From positions 248,001-312,000 of the forward strand of contig NZ_JASTZU010000058.1 in NCBI RefSeq assembly GCF_030282825.1: a stretch of DNA of 64,000 bases, given 5' to 3'. Of the stretch, positions 16,217 to 25,198 are shown piece by piece. Position numbers and translations under genes: made by a program. Source of the DNA: Aquibacillus rhizosphaerae. Its GTDB lineage: Bacteria > Bacillota > Bacilli > Bacillales > Amphibacillaceae. Numbering within the stretch: the first letter of the stretch is position 1; each line of letters starts with the position of its first letter. The notes under the pieces are model-generated. The model was not told the DNA's origin. It worked only from the letters and a program-made list of their open reading frames with translations, and did no database searches.

Positions 16217-16701
16217 CGATAATCCCCCAATTGCGCTTTAATCTTTTCTCTAGCACGGTGATAAGTAACACAAGCCCAGTTATCACTTTTTGCAAACAAA
16301 TTGCCAATTTGCTTAAATGACAGTTCTCCAAATACACGGAGCGTAAAGACTTTTTTATAGGGCTCTTTTAATTTCTGTATAATTTCATGTACCTTCATAG
16401 ACGCTTCTGAAGTGGTTATTTCTTGCTCTACATTGTCTTCACTAGCTGGTTCTGGAAGTGACTCTAAATCTACAAAGCTTTTTTTCTTACGCAAATAAGA
16501 GTAATAACTGTTTTTGGCAATTTGGCATAACCAAACACGGATATCACTATCCCCTCTGAAACTGTCTAGCGATGTTAATGCCTTCATAAAAGTTTCCGAT
16601 GTGATATCTTCAGCGATATGCTTATCGCCAGATAAACTATACACATATAAAAATACATCTTTAAAGTATGTATTATAAATATCCTCAAGCTGTGTCACCA
16701 T
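16213..16701 (-). CDS. ECF-type RNA polymerase sigma factor
   Basis: A 162-residue sigma-70 factor with only regions 2 and 4. Region 2 spans about residues 8-75 (YFKDVFLYVYSLSGDKHIAEDITSETF and DIRVWLCQIAKNSYYSYLRK). Region 4 spans about 105-155 (LKEPYKKVFTLRVFGELSFK, QIGNLFAKSDNWACVTYHRAR, the helix-turn-helix for -35 recognition). AAGGAGGTGAG precedes the start. The downstream overlapping gene is its anti-sigma factor. ECF pairs usually activate their own promoter; I cannot pick it out by eye in the upstream region. Confidence 0.92.
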   Translation of the reverse strand: MVTQLEDIYNTYFKDVFLYVYSLSGDKHIAEDITSETFMKALTSLDSFRGDSDIRVWLCQIAKNSYYSYLRKKKSFVDLESLPEPASEDNVEQEITTSEASMKVHEIIQKLKEPYKKVFTLRVFGELSFKQIGNLFAKSDNWACVTYHRAREKIKAQLGDYR

Positions 16702-16804
16702 CTCACCTCCTTACATATAAGACGCGATAAACTCAAATATCTTACAAAAGTAAAAGAAAAACCGTATAAAGTACATCCGGTCCTTTTTTCTTCTACCATA
16801 ATTA

Positions 16805-16905
16805 TTAGAAATCCTGTAATCGATACTCCTGCCCATGTATCCCTTTATAATATTCAGGAACCATTTCTTCTCCACATTGTTCACACTGAAATCGGTTAAG
16901 TTTAA
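16805..16905 (-). pseudogene. 3' remnant of a small zinc-ribbon gene
   Basis: Reading the minus strand into a TAA at 16805 gives FQCEQCGEEMVPEYYKGIHG plus ten more residues. The CxxC half-knuckle is intact but there is no start: the upstream sequence is the edge of direct repeat copy B. The remnant suggests that recombination at the repeat removed the first half of a zinc-ribbon gene. Confidence 0.6.
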
Positions 16906-17305
16906 GTGAAATTATTCACAAAACCTGTATTTATTTTAACATAAATATCCAGAATACCTTGTGAAATCAAGTTAAAAAATAGTTAATTTTCACCGACCAA
17001 ATGTACAGAAAATTACTTACTAATTCGCAACTAAAAATGCAAGGTTACAAGCCGTTGCACCCTTACATTTTAACCTTTAATTTTAATGCAGTTTCCATAA
17101 GAAATCCTTTTAAACCAACAAAAAATGACCACCAAATCAGCCTACAATTTGGTGGTCATTTTATAATACATTTTTAATGTTTGCGATAGGTAACGGAACC
17201 CGTTAGCAAAATGCAGTGCAATTTTGTAACCATTGTTGCTTATCATAAATGTTCACCACTATGACTCATAACTCTTATGCTCTACTTCCCCTCTGACCTC
17301 ATTCT
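16897..17305 (+). repeat. 0.41-kb direct repeat, copy B (includes mscS 3' end)
   Basis: Partner of 14483-14902. Its right 47 bp are the genuine 3' end of the mscS-like gene, so this is the original copy. It also contains the terminator hairpin (AAAATGACCACCAAAT with its complement near 17121-17165) downstream of that gene. A third, partial version of the hairpin block lies at 32860-32945. Confidence 0.85.
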
Positions 17306-18542
17306 GATAAGATGAAACAACCAAGTTCTTCAGGTCATTCCCCGAAGGACTCTGGAATAATTGAATACCAAACTCTGGAGCAATCGCAAAAAGGTGATCA
17401 AAGATGTCGGATTGAATCGCTTCGTATTGTGCCCATCTTATATCATTGGTAAAGGCATAAACCTCTATTGGCAAGCCATGTTCCGTTGGTGCTAGCTGTC
17501 TTACCATCAAGGTCAAGTCTTGCCTAATTTGCGGATGATGCTGTAGGTAATGTTTAACGTATTCTCTAAATACACCGATATTTGTCAACGAGCGTCTATT
17601 TACTGTATGACTCTCATCTAATTCATACTTCGTATTATAGTCAGCTATTTCTTTTTCCTTACCAGTAAGGTATTCGGTTAAGTAGTGTATTTTTTTTAGA
17701 TTTTCGTTCATTTCCTCTGATAAAAAAGTGATACTACTCTTATCAACGAATAAAGACCGCATGATTCGTCTGCCACCTGCATCTTGCATCCCTCGCCAAT
17801 TAATAAAATAATCAGATACCAGTGCATAACTCGGTATCGTCGTAATTGTTTTATCCCAGTTTTGAACCTTTACAGTAACAAGCGAAATATCAATAATGTC
17901 TCCATCCGCACCATAGTTAGGCATTTCAATCCAATCTCCGACCCGAACCATATCATTTGCTGCCAATTGAACACCTGCAACAAGTCCTAATATCGAATCT
18001 CTAAATACAAGTAACAGAACTGCAGAAAGCGCACCAATCCCACTTAGCAGAATGAGCGGGCTCTCCCCCACCAGATAAGAGATGACCAGGATAACTCCTA
18101 CAATGACTACAACGATATTAGCTACCTGAACATAGCCTTTAATCGGTCGTTGCTTAGAGATTTCAAACGTTTGATAAATATCATTAATAGCATTGAGCAA
18201 GCTAAGAATTACCATCAACGCCACAAAAATGATATAGATAATAGCCCCCTTTTGAATCACTGCATCATAATTCGGAAAGGTGAAAGCAGCTATGTAGATA
18301 ATAATAGCAGGAACAATATGAGATAACTTGTGAAATACTTTCCTTTCCAGCAACATATCGTCCCATTTAAATCTGTTATTTTTAACGTAATGACTGATAA
18401 TCCTCATTACTACTCTTTTTGTAATAAAATTAGCTATGATACAGATGATTGCTATTAATAAAATCATAATCGTATAAGATAAATACCCAGCAATAGTAGG
18501 AGATAAATCGTAGTCTACCAGCCACTCCTTAATGTATTTCAT
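17259..18542 (-). CDS. MscS-family mechanosensitive channel, YbdG-like
   Basis: A 427-residue protein. The N-terminal half has about five membrane helices (first at ~20-42; others near 75-115 and 138-175). The pore-lining/beta-domain region reads SGIGALSAVLLLVFRDSILGLVAGV, followed by DMVRVGDWIEMP, the hallmark of MscS. The long C-terminal cytoplasmic part (LTNIGVFREYVKHYLQ and IEVYAFTNDIRWAQYE) matches the larger YbdG-type members rather than minimal MscS. It should open on hypo-osmotic membrane tension and release solutes. GGGGGATTCCG precedes the ATG. A terminator lies downstream in the direct repeat. Confidence 0.9.
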   Translation of the reverse strand: MKYIKEWLVDYDLSPTIAGYLSYTIMILLIAIICIIANFITKRVVMRIISHYVKNNRFKWDDMLLERKVFHKLSHIVPAIIIYIAAFTFPNYDAVIQKGAIIYIIFVALMVILSLLNAINDIYQTFEISKQRPIKGYVQVANIVVVIVGVILVISYLVGESPLILLSGIGALSAVLLLVFRDSILGLVAGVQLAANDMVRVGDWIEMPNYGADGDIIDISLVTVKVQNWDKTITTIPSYALVSDYFINWRGMQDAGGRRIMRSLFVDKSSITFLSEEMNENLKKIHYLTEYLTGKEKEIADYNTKYELDESHTVNRRSLTNIGVFREYVKHYLQHHPQIRQDLTLMVRQLAPTEHGLPIEVYAFTNDIRWAQYEAIQSDIFDHLFAIAPEFGIQLFQSPSGNDLKNLVVSSYQNEVRGEVEHKSYES

Positions 18543-18945
18543 CGGAATCCCCCTGTTATGTAATTCAAGTTTTAGTCCATTCTACTTGCTATTCTTTTTT
18601 AAAATTGAACAATCAACCCTGTCCAATATATGAAACTCAATCATTATAAGTAATGATCGGTACATATAAAAAATTATAGCATATGTAAACTGATAGAGCC
18701 TTAGATCGCCTCTGGTGATGTGCGCAATACCCACTTATTGGTGGATGTCCACTAAAATAAGAAGTCACAATTGACAACTCCTGTTATTAACTAACTCTTT
18801 CTGTAGGAAACTCCGTATAGCATAAAAAGCAAATTAACATGTAACAACGATAGTACACTCAGCGGTTAAAATACTTCACCTATTAAAAATACTTTTATCA
18901 ACACTGATAATAATATTATATCGTTAACCATGTCTTAGTATGTAG
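18543..18945. other. 403-bp intergenic stretch without a recognisable gene
   Basis: AT-rich sequence between the mscS-like gene and the membrane-protein gene. I see no frame with a ribosome site, no clear hairpin terminator and no array-repeat core. It presumably holds the mscS promoter near its left end. Confidence 0.4.
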
Positions 18946-19359
18946 CTACAAACGTTTCACAACCATGGCACCTAATCCAATTAATAGATACAATCCTGCA
19001 AGACAAACGATGATCATGCCTAATTCTACCGTTTCGACCCCGATTGCGTATAAAAAAATACAAGCTGCACCAACACCTATCAGGACAATATAAAGAACAC
19101 CAATTAAATAACGCTTTAAAAGCACGATACTACGTTCGTCCACTTGTGGTACATTGCCATTTTTCCGCTTGTTCCATTTATATAACAAAAAGGAAACCAA
19201 ACTACCAAGTGTCACTCCTACAAGCACCGAAGGAACAATCGTATCAAAATTGAATTCACCTGTTTCTCTGCCAACAATATAAAAGCCTAACAAACCACCA
19301 ATTACGATACAACAAATCAAAAACACCCAAATAAAGAAAAATTGTTTTTGTTTGACCAT
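18946..19359 (-). CDS. Membrane protein paired with an XRE regulator, 137 aa
   Basis: The protein has four predicted membrane helices (about residues 6-28, 40-60, 85-108 and 113-133). AAAAGGAGGAATAAAAC stands before the ATG at 19359; a start 20 codons earlier would overlap the regulator gene. It follows the XRE gene by 16 bp and is clearly co-transcribed. A small helix-turn-helix protein followed by a four-helix membrane protein is a recurrent Bacillus operon. The membrane protein may antagonise or sense for the regulator, but that is inference. Confidence 0.75.
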   Translation of the reverse strand: MVKQKQFFFIWVFLICCIVIGGLLGFYIVGRETGEFNFDTIVPSVLVGVTLGSLVSFLLYKWNKRKNGNVPQVDERSIVLLKRYLIGVLYIVLIGVGAACIFLYAIGVETVELGMIIVCLAGLYLLIGLGAMVVKRL

Positions 19360-19375
19360 TGTTTTATTCCTCCTT

Positions 19376-19582
19376 TTACCTTTTTTCCAAGTAAAACAGT
19401 TCCTCGATTGGTACATCAAAATAGTCGATTAATTTCAAGGCTAACTCTAAGCTTGGATTATATTTATTCTTTTCAATTGCATTAATCGTTTGGCGAGTGA
19501 TTTGGAGGTCCTCTGCCATCTTTACTTGAGATATGTCTTTTTGTAATCGAATTTCGCGAATGTGATTAATTACCCTCACCAT
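19376..19582 (-). CDS. XRE/Cro-family transcriptional regulator, 68 aa
   Basis: A minimal helix-turn-helix protein: INHIREIRLQKDISQVKMAEDL, then QITRQTINAIEKNKYNPSLE (recognition helix) and LALKLIDYFDVPIEELFYLE. This is the YgzD/YozG type with almost nothing beyond the DNA-binding domain. GGAGGGGAAATC fixes the start at 19582; a longer frame upstream runs through the operator. The promoter has two 18-bp palindromes, so autoregulation is very likely. Confidence 0.88.
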   Translation of the reverse strand: MVRVINHIREIRLQKDISQVKMAEDLQITRQTINAIEKNKYNPSLELALKLIDYFDVPIEELFYLEKR

Positions 19583-19601
19583 GATTTCCCCTCCGCACCT
19601 A

Positions 19602-19674
19602 TGTAAAGATATCTTTACACAAATTATACTAAAATGGCAGTTACATGTAAAGATACCTTTACATGTAACTGCCA
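19602..19674 (-). promoter_or_regulatory. XRE operon promoter with two palindromic operators
   Basis: The minus strand shows TTTACA (19651-19646), a 17-bp spacer and TATAAT (19628-19623). Operator 1, TGTAAAGATATCTTTACA (19602-19619), covers the start-site region and is a perfect palindrome. Operator 2, TGTAAAGATACCTTTACA (19646-19663), covers the -35 box. Operator 2 is also the centre of a long inverted repeat (GGCAGTTACATGTAAAG and its complement) that ends in a T run on the plus strand, so it may double as a terminator for flanking transcripts. Confidence 0.85.
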
Positions 19675-19725
19675 TTTTTTTTTAAAAGATATACATAAAA
19701 AACTTAATACGCATAGGTTAAGCAA

Positions 19726-20211
19726 TCATTTTTCACGGATCGCAACAAACACATCGATTTCATTATCTGCTTGATCTGGTTTGTAACGGTCATCCCATAT
19801 TTCAAAATCATACCCTGCGTGATCGTAAGGGTTTTCTTTTAACCACTTCCCACACAAAAAATCATAGGTACGATCAAGTTCCGATTCTAAACCTTTATGT
19901 GTAGCAGTCACATAACTGCTATCTGGAACATGATGGGTGTGCATACCCTTTGGAATTTCATCTACGTCTGACACTTGATAACCGATTACTTGTGTGAACT
20001 TGTCCACATTTGGATCAAATCCTCTTTTTAATGGATAGATTTGTACTAGGTAAAGATGGTCAGTAACCTTATTATGTATAAGGTTGCCATCTTCTTTTAA
20101 ACTATCTAATGCTCTTTTTCCTAACTGCTGTTCTGCAATTTCCTTTAAATTCGCCTGAATTTGATAACCAACGATTGTAAAGGCATCTCTTTTCACAACT
20201 GTAGCTTCCAC
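19726..20211 (-). CDS. GyrI-like / effector-binding domain protein
   Basis: A protein of about 161 residues with a stand-alone GyrI-like (AraC effector-binding) fold. VVKRDAFTIVGYQIQ is the first strand, VIGYQVSDVDEIPKGMHTHH lies in the middle, and the final YDFEIWDDRYKP plus IDVFVAIREK is the diagnostic end of these small-molecule-binding proteins. The GTG at 20211 follows GGGGAGGAG at good spacing and is preferred over a longer start. Members without a DNA-binding domain are thought to bind or hydrolyse xenobiotics. It sits directly upstream of the XRE operon but is separated by the hairpin/operator region. Confidence 0.8.
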   Translation of the reverse strand: MEATVVKRDAFTIVGYQIQANLKEIAEQQLGKRALDSLKEDGNLIHNKVTDHLYLVQIYPLKRGFDPNVDKFTQVIGYQVSDVDEIPKGMHTHHVPDSSYVTATHKGLESELDRTYDFLCGKWLKENPYDHAGYDFEIWDDRYKPDQADNEIDVFVAIREK

Positions 20212-20476
20212 TATACGAACTCCTCCCCGAATGAATAAAATTCTATAATTATATTCCATAACCCTTATTAAAAACCTTCTATAATTTTTAAAAAATTCAA
20301 TATATTGGATAAACAGGAATGATGACCTATATAATAGCTAAGCCTTTGTAGTTGTTGGAGTTAGACACCTTTAAATGTTATTACTTCATGGTCAGCAACA
20401 ATTCAACTGAAGAATATAATATAAAATATTTAGATTCGAGTGAATAATAATTTTTTAAGATACCCTCATTCTTTAG

Positions 20477-20941
20477 TTATTGATACCTTCTCTTTTCGAA
20501 CAAATACTGTACTACATACAATATATAGGCTTTATAGTGTATATAGATAAAGAATTGAAAATAGTTTAGCCGATTTAAACGAACGATTTTAATCTTTTTA
20601 ATAAAAGGCATGAAGAGAAACGCAAAAGTTCCGTTAGCAATAGCGTTAAGAAACACAAACTTTTTAAAGTTTCCGAACGAAAATTTTAGTATCCACATAG
20701 AAAGGGGTATGTAAGGACCGATATCAAACGGAAGTTCATCTCTTATAAATGATTTTGGCTTATCATAAAACTTCCACCACTTCTGTTTATGTCCATAAAT
20801 ATGATTTATAATTTCAAAAACCCCTATAATAACACTCGCTAAAGAATATCGTTTTATATTTCGTTTTCCCATAAATACTAACGATAACCACGGAATGATA
20901 ATTATAATAAGATTAAATAATACGTGCCGTAATGATGCCAT
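20477..20941 (-). CDS. Multi-pass membrane protein, 154 aa
   Basis: Hydrophobic segments at about residues 5-25, 32-48, 76-92, 95-112 and 122-145 are separated by charged loops (KQKWWKFYDKPKSFIRDELP). The start at 20941 begins MASLRHVLFNL and has GAGGAG nearby; an alternative start 17 codons earlier is unsupported. I do not recognise the family with confidence. It is an isolated minus-strand gene. Confidence 0.6.
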   Translation of the reverse strand: MASLRHVLFNLIIIIIPWLSLVFMGKRNIKRYSLASVIIGVFEIINHIYGHKQKWWKFYDKPKSFIRDELPFDIGPYIPLSMWILKFSFGNFKKFVFLNAIANGTFAFLFMPFIKKIKIVRLNRLNYFQFFIYIHYKAYILYVVQYLFEKRRYQ

Positions 20942-20993
20942 AAATAAAAACTCCTCGCTTTGATCTTTATTTTTTAAAGTGCCCAGATACAAT

Positions 20994-21578
20994 AAAAAAA
21001 TCCAAATTTAAGCGATCAAAGGACATTTCCTAACAACCTAAAATACAATTTTTCTCAAGTCATTTAAAAAATGAAGACTATTTGTTACACAGTTATAGGT
21101 CTACTGCGCAATATAAGAGCTCCACAATCTGGCACAAACAGAAAGAAGACCACAACTTTATAGTTGTCCTCTTAAAAAGTATTTACTAAATGTATGTCTT
21201 AGTTTCCGACTTTGCAAAAAACTATCAAGTATTCCATTTTGGAGAGCGATGGCGAGCTTGGCAAAATCATAAAAAATTCAGCTTATTAATTGCTTAATTA
21301 ATCTTTCCACACGAACTTTTTATGTTTTCCGTTATTTTGTGCTTTCAGTCATATTCACATCAATTTTAATCACCATACTTTTCGTTTACTCTTATTGCCC
21401 TTGAAAAGCATCGATCTAATCAGATATTCTTTTTGCAAATTCATAAGAATTATCCATTTTTTTATGTTAATTTTGGAAGATTATGATAATATTAAATTCG
21501 TAATGACAATTTTTTCTAAAAGTTTCATAAATTGGTCTACATGGTCTTATTCTATTTTAATTTAAAGGGGGAAACACA
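20994..21578. other. 585-bp intergenic stretch, no gene seen
   Basis: AT-rich. It contains TAGGTCTACTGCGCAATATAAG and ACAATCTGGC, which recur in altered form near 53575-53620, so part of it is another dispersed repeat. The divergent arrangement means promoters for both neighbours should lie here. I could not identify a convincing gene. Confidence 0.4.
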
Positions 21579-22049
21579 GTGTCTGAAAATAATGAGTTTG
21601 TATTTGAAAAAGAGGAGTTTGACAGTCCAAAACCGGAGATAACGAAAGTGGAAGGTGAGCCAACCGCTGCTTTTAAAGGAGCATCTTGGGCTGCTTTGTT
21701 AGTCGGTGTTGCAGCTTATCTAATCGGTTTGTTTAATGCAACCATGCAATTAAATGAAAAAGGGTATTATTTTGCAGTTCTAATGTTTGGGTTGTATGCT
21801 TCAATTTCATTGCAAAAAGCCGTAAGAGATAAAGAAGAAGGCGTTCCAGTTACTGGAATTTATTATGGAGTTAGTTGGTTTGCTTTAGTTATTGCTATTT
21901 CCTTAATAGGTATTGGTCTATATAACGCTGGTAGTATTTCACTAAGCGAAAAAGGCTTCTATGCGATGGCTTTTGTACTTAGTATATTTGCTGCAATCAC
22001 TGTTCAGAAAAACATTAGAGATACACAAAAAGCAAGGGAAAGAGCATAA
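21579..22049 (+). CDS. YiaA/YiaB-family membrane protein
   Basis: A 156-residue protein with an acidic N-terminal tail (~30 residues) and four helices arranged as two similar pairs. The first pair is AFKGASWAALLVGVAAYLIG plus GYYFAVLMFGLYASISLQK. The second is YYGVSWFALVIAISLIGIG plus GFYAMAFVLSIFAAITVQK. This internal duplication and the Q-K-x-x-R-D ends of each half identify the YiaAB two-helix domain. The GTG start has AAAGGGGG upstream. Function unknown, membrane-embedded. A good terminator follows. Confidence 0.88.
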   Translation: MSENNEFVFEKEEFDSPKPEITKVEGEPTAAFKGASWAALLVGVAAYLIGLFNATMQLNEKGYYFAVLMFGLYASISLQKAVRDKEEGVPVTGIYYGVSWFALVIAISLIGIGLYNAGSISLSEKGFYAMAFVLSIFAAITVQKNIRDTQKARERA

Positions 22050-22078
22050 TTATGGCTGGTTAGTTTTATTATTTATAA

Positions 22079-22118
22079 AAAGCTTAGAGTTAGAGAGCAA
22101 CAATAAACTCTAAGCTTT
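22079..22118 (+). terminator. Terminator of the YiaAB gene
   Basis: AAGCTTAGAGTT pairs with AACTCTAAGCTT across a 14-nt loop and is followed by TCTTCTGTTT. It lies about 30 bp after the stop codon. Confidence 0.8.
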
Positions 22119-22221
22119 CTTCTGTTTGTAAGCTTAACTGCTATTAGAAATGCGAACGCGAAAAAGTAAGGTGACAGTTCTTTTAGAATATAATCAGAAG
22201 TTGTTAAAAGATGGGAGTGCG

Positions 22222-22578
22222 TTAGTACAATACAATAATTTCTTCAGCTGTTACTTCTCTGCTGCTTTTATCTTTACTAAAAAAGTATCTTTTTGACAAA
22301 ACTACGAATACAGAACTACCTAATTCTATGTCAGCTAAAGATAAATTTTCTCCGCTATTATTATTGATAACGGTGTTTTTCGGTGTATGTACCTTGCAAG
22401 CATATCCTATATCATCAACATTACTACTTAACTTCGGAACTGGGCAATCAACTATAAGTTGACCATCATCAATTTCAGATACTTTACCTTCAAAGGACTT
22501 GGTGCTTAACCCAAAATAAAATAACACAGACACAATTATGGCAACCACTAAAACAAAAGATATTATGATTTTCTTCAT
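22222..22578 (-). CDS. Membrane-anchored or secreted small protein, 118 aa
   Basis: An N-terminal hydrophobic helix (MKKIIISFVLVVAIIVSVLF) without a lipobox is followed by a ~95-residue extracytoplasmic domain with the strand pattern FEGKVSEIDDGQLIVDCP and SREVTAEEIIVLY, suggestive of an OB-like small domain of the YobA/DUF3221 type. I cannot confirm that family. GGGGTGAAT precedes the ATG at 22578. The next gene upstream is another exported small protein in the same orientation, 98 bp away, and the two could be co-transcribed. Confidence 0.6.
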   Translation of the reverse strand: MKKIIISFVLVVAIIVSVLFYFGLSTKSFEGKVSEIDDGQLIVDCPVPKLSSNVDDIGYACKVHTPKNTVINNNSGENLSLADIELGSSVFVVLSKRYFFSKDKSSREVTAEEIIVLY

Positions 22579-22676
22579 ATTCACCCCAATTTCTTTTTAT
22601 CTGCTATTTTCTTCAAAAGGAGGTATCACTTCGACAACTTCTTGTTCGACTTTTGCTTTACTTGAATAAGAAACAA

Positions 22677-23063
22677 TTAAAGGTTTAATATATTTTTCAA
22701 CTCCAGAGTTTGTTGCTTAGTCAAGGTAGAGTAATTTGATCCTCCATCAAATAAAACTGCACTGCCATCATCCTGAAACCATATATATCTTCGAATTTCT
22801 ATAACACTATCATCAGGTCTATTAAGTTGGAAAAATGCATCTGGCTCATGTTTATTATTTGGTTTATCAATTTGGTTTGAATTATCTATGATAGTCCTTA
22901 ATGATGTTATTGCCTCATCATCTGTAATTTCATCATTAAATTTAACTCCCTCTGTATCGTCATCTTCGAAAGGAGTTCCTACCCTAATGACTTCATTTGC
23001 TGAGCACCCTGAAAGTATTACTGTCAATAAAATAATTGTAAAAATCCAAGTAATTTTTTTAAT
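22677..23063 (-). CDS. Small lipoprotein, apparent ATT start
   Basis: A lipoprotein: signal peptide KKITWIFTIILLTVILSGC, with lipid attachment at the Cys of LSGC, then a ~105-residue domain (EVIRVGTPFEDDDTEGVKFN to LELKNILNL). To include the basic part of the signal, translation must begin at ATT 23063, which follows AGGAGAGGG at normal spacing. The first ordinary start (TTG at 23027) would delete it. The construction (ATT-AAA-AAA-ATT) matches that at 7934. Function unknown. Confidence 0.7.
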   Translation of the reverse strand: MKKITWIFTIILLTVILSGCSANEVIRVGTPFEDDDTEGVKFNDEITDDEAITSLRTIIDNSNQIDKPNNKHEPDAFFQLNRPDDSVIEIRRYIWFQDDGSAVLFDGGSNYSTLTKQQTLELKNILNL

Positions 23064-23304
23064 TTGAACCCTCTCCTCTCTGTTTTAATTATGCAGAATT
23101 TAAAAAAATAAAAGACTATTCTTCTTATTCAAGATATGCCCTGTTTTTTAAGTACTAAGTTTATTCATTTGACTTATTAAAAGAGCCTGCACTTTACTTC
23201 AATCTGAAAAAAGGGACAGTTCTTCGTTTCCTTTTAATCAAGAAAAGTGAAGCGCTTACACATTATTGAAGAGACGCCAACGATAAAATAAGAGTTGTAA
23301 GCAA

Positions 23305-23784
23305 TCAAAAGGTATAGTTAATCCCTTGACTTTTATCCCATAGACCGAGACTTTTGCGAATATATATAATTTGTCCTATATGATAAGCATTGTGTAAATT
23401 GATATAAGTAAGACTTTCAATAAATTTTTCTATATATTTTTCATCACAACTCCCAATCTCATTTTCCCACTCTCCCATGGTATTTAAAAGTTCTTCCACA
23501 AGAACATCCCAACTAGTTTCTTGTGAGTGATTAAATGTATCATTATTGTCTAAAACACTAACATTATCGGGTAAACTTTTAAATCGAGTTAATTCAAGTT
23601 GGTTATAAAAATTAAGATGTTCAACAATCTCACGTATTGAGTTTGTAGAATTTTCACATTTGTTAGAAGCTTGTTTAGAACTAAGTCCTCCTAATGCAGT
23701 TTTCAAAGATACAAACCATGTATTTTTACTATGACAGGCTCTAAATTGTTCCAATATAAGTTCATTTGTATTCACATTCTTCAT
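23305..23784 (-). CDS. DinB-family protein
   Basis: A 159-residue four-helix-bundle protein. The three metal-ligand histidines of the DinB/YfiT superfamily are visible: His in EIVEHLNFYNQLE (about residue 53), and the pair in NLHNAYHIGQIIYIRK (about 132-136). Relatives in Bacillus are thiol- or small-molecule transferases using bacillithiol or similar. The substrate cannot be deduced. A GTG at codon 4 has better spacing from AAAGG than the ATG and may be the true start. It is an isolated minus-strand unit followed upstream by an array repeat. Confidence 0.85.
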   Translation of the reverse strand: MKNVNTNELILEQFRACHSKNTWFVSLKTALGGLSSKQASNKCENSTNSIREIVEHLNFYNQLELTRFKSLPDNVSVLDNNDTFNHSQETSWDVLVEELLNTMGEWENEIGSCDEKYIEKFIESLTYINLHNAYHIGQIIYIRKSLGLWDKSQGINYTF

Positions 23785-23829
23785 CCTTTATCCACATTGA
23801 ATTATATAGAGAAATTCACTTAGGTCTTC

Positions 23830-23940
23830 TTCAACGTCCTTTACTTTAAATAAACTTGTTCCCATTTAATGTTAACATAAAATTCCAATAAATCTTTTAT
23901 AATACCAGAAGAAAAGGATCGCCAAATGAGGATTCTTTTG
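23830..23940 (+). repeat. Dispersed intergenic repeat copy
   Basis: TCCTTTACTTTAAATAAACT, TGTTAACATAAAATTCCAAT, then AAAAGGATCGCCAAATGAGG followed by ATTCTTTT. The blocks are the same and in the same orientation as in the 1-15 kb array. Confidence 0.75.
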
Positions 23941-24156
23941 CTCTGGTTTAGCCTCGAATCAAAATATCTGTTATTCATAGTTCTTATACGGAAAAAGTGA
24001 ATAATAAAGAGCCAGAAATATACATTATTTTATTCATCAAAATGTTTATTTTGGGTTTTATAACTTTTTTGTTTTTGCAATAACCTGGCTGTTAGTACAA
24101 CAAGTGACTACCTCCTGAAAAGAAGGAGTTATTTTCTTTAATCATGAATTTCACTA

Positions 24157-24882
24157 TCAATTAGATTTGCTAAGACTATTAATAAAGGAATCCAGTACAC
24201 TAATATATAAGCTTGGTTGTTGATGATGAACCATATGTCCAGCGAAAGGAAGAATTGCAATTTTAACATTTTCATGTGCTTCTTTATAAGCAATGGCACT
24301 TTTCACTTCATCCATAGCTTCTTCTCCAACCAACACAAGTATTGTTGAGTCTATTCCCTTCAGATTTTCTGTATATTCAAAAGGATACCATTCTGGGTCA
24401 AAGGATGATTCGAGCAACTCTTTCCAATGATTATGAGGATGCAGACTATCAAAATATGATACGTTTTGGGGGTCATTTAAGATATTTTCGGCATTCGTTT
24501 TTTCTTCTTCAGAAATTTTTTCCCAATTTAAAGGTTTTGCTTGTCTCACTCCAGATATCGTTAAAGTTTTTACCATTTCAGGGTACCTCTTGGAAAAAAC
24601 TATTGAAGCTAATCCACCTAAGGAACATCCTACTAGGTGAACATTTTTTTTATCAATTTTTATTAGAGTTTCATATAAATCACTTGCACACTCTTCTATG
24701 TAGTTATCGAATTGATTAGATATTGATTTCCCTTGTCCTCTTAAATCTGGAGAAATAACCGTATACTTTTCCTTGAAATAGTTTGCCTGTTCATCGAAAT
24801 CATTGATTCCTGATTGTAATAAAGTGTGTAAGAAAACAATTGTTTCCTCTCCGTTTCCGATACTCTGTATATTTAATATCAT
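24157..24882 (-). CDS. Alpha/beta hydrolase
   Basis: A 241-residue alpha/beta-hydrolase. An oxyanion strand (ETIVFLHTLLQSG) comes first, the nucleophile elbow is VGCSLGGLA (Ser at about residue 87), an acid-bearing strand follows (STILVLVGEEAMDEV), and the catalytic His lies in FAGHMVHHQQP (about 217-221). HTLLQSG replaces the usual HGxxxS, which is unusual but tolerated. CAGGAGGAC precedes the ATG. It resembles small esterases or homoserine-lactone/haloperoxidase-type hydrolases; the substrate is unknown. Confidence 0.85.
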   Translation of the reverse strand: MILNIQSIGNGEETIVFLHTLLQSGINDFDEQANYFKEKYTVISPDLRGQGKSISNQFDNYIEECASDLYETLIKIDKKNVHLVGCSLGGLASIVFSKRYPEMVKTLTISGVRQAKPLNWEKISEEEKTNAENILNDPQNVSYFDSLHPHNHWKELLESSFDPEWYPFEYTENLKGIDSTILVLVGEEAMDEVKSAIAYKEAHENVKIAILPFAGHMVHHQQPSLYISVLDSFINSLSKSN

Positions 24883-25198
24883 ATTGTCCTCCTGTTTCTT
24901 AAGTAAATTAATTCAATATCTAGCCTATTTTCTTTACTCATCTCCATTTCTCCTCATTTGACTAACCTGCCACGTTTGTTGATTAAGATTTTCCACCTCG
25001 CTATGCATAAAAATAATGCCATATACACTATATATTCTACTTTAATACATACTAATGTGATGCTTGCATAAATACTTTCTACTCTATTCACTATATGAAA
25101 GAGAGATTTTTAACCGGAAAGTATGTATGTCATTATATCAAGATAAAACTGTTTCTTCCTGTTAAGCATACCATTTGTACAATATTGCTATTTTAGTG

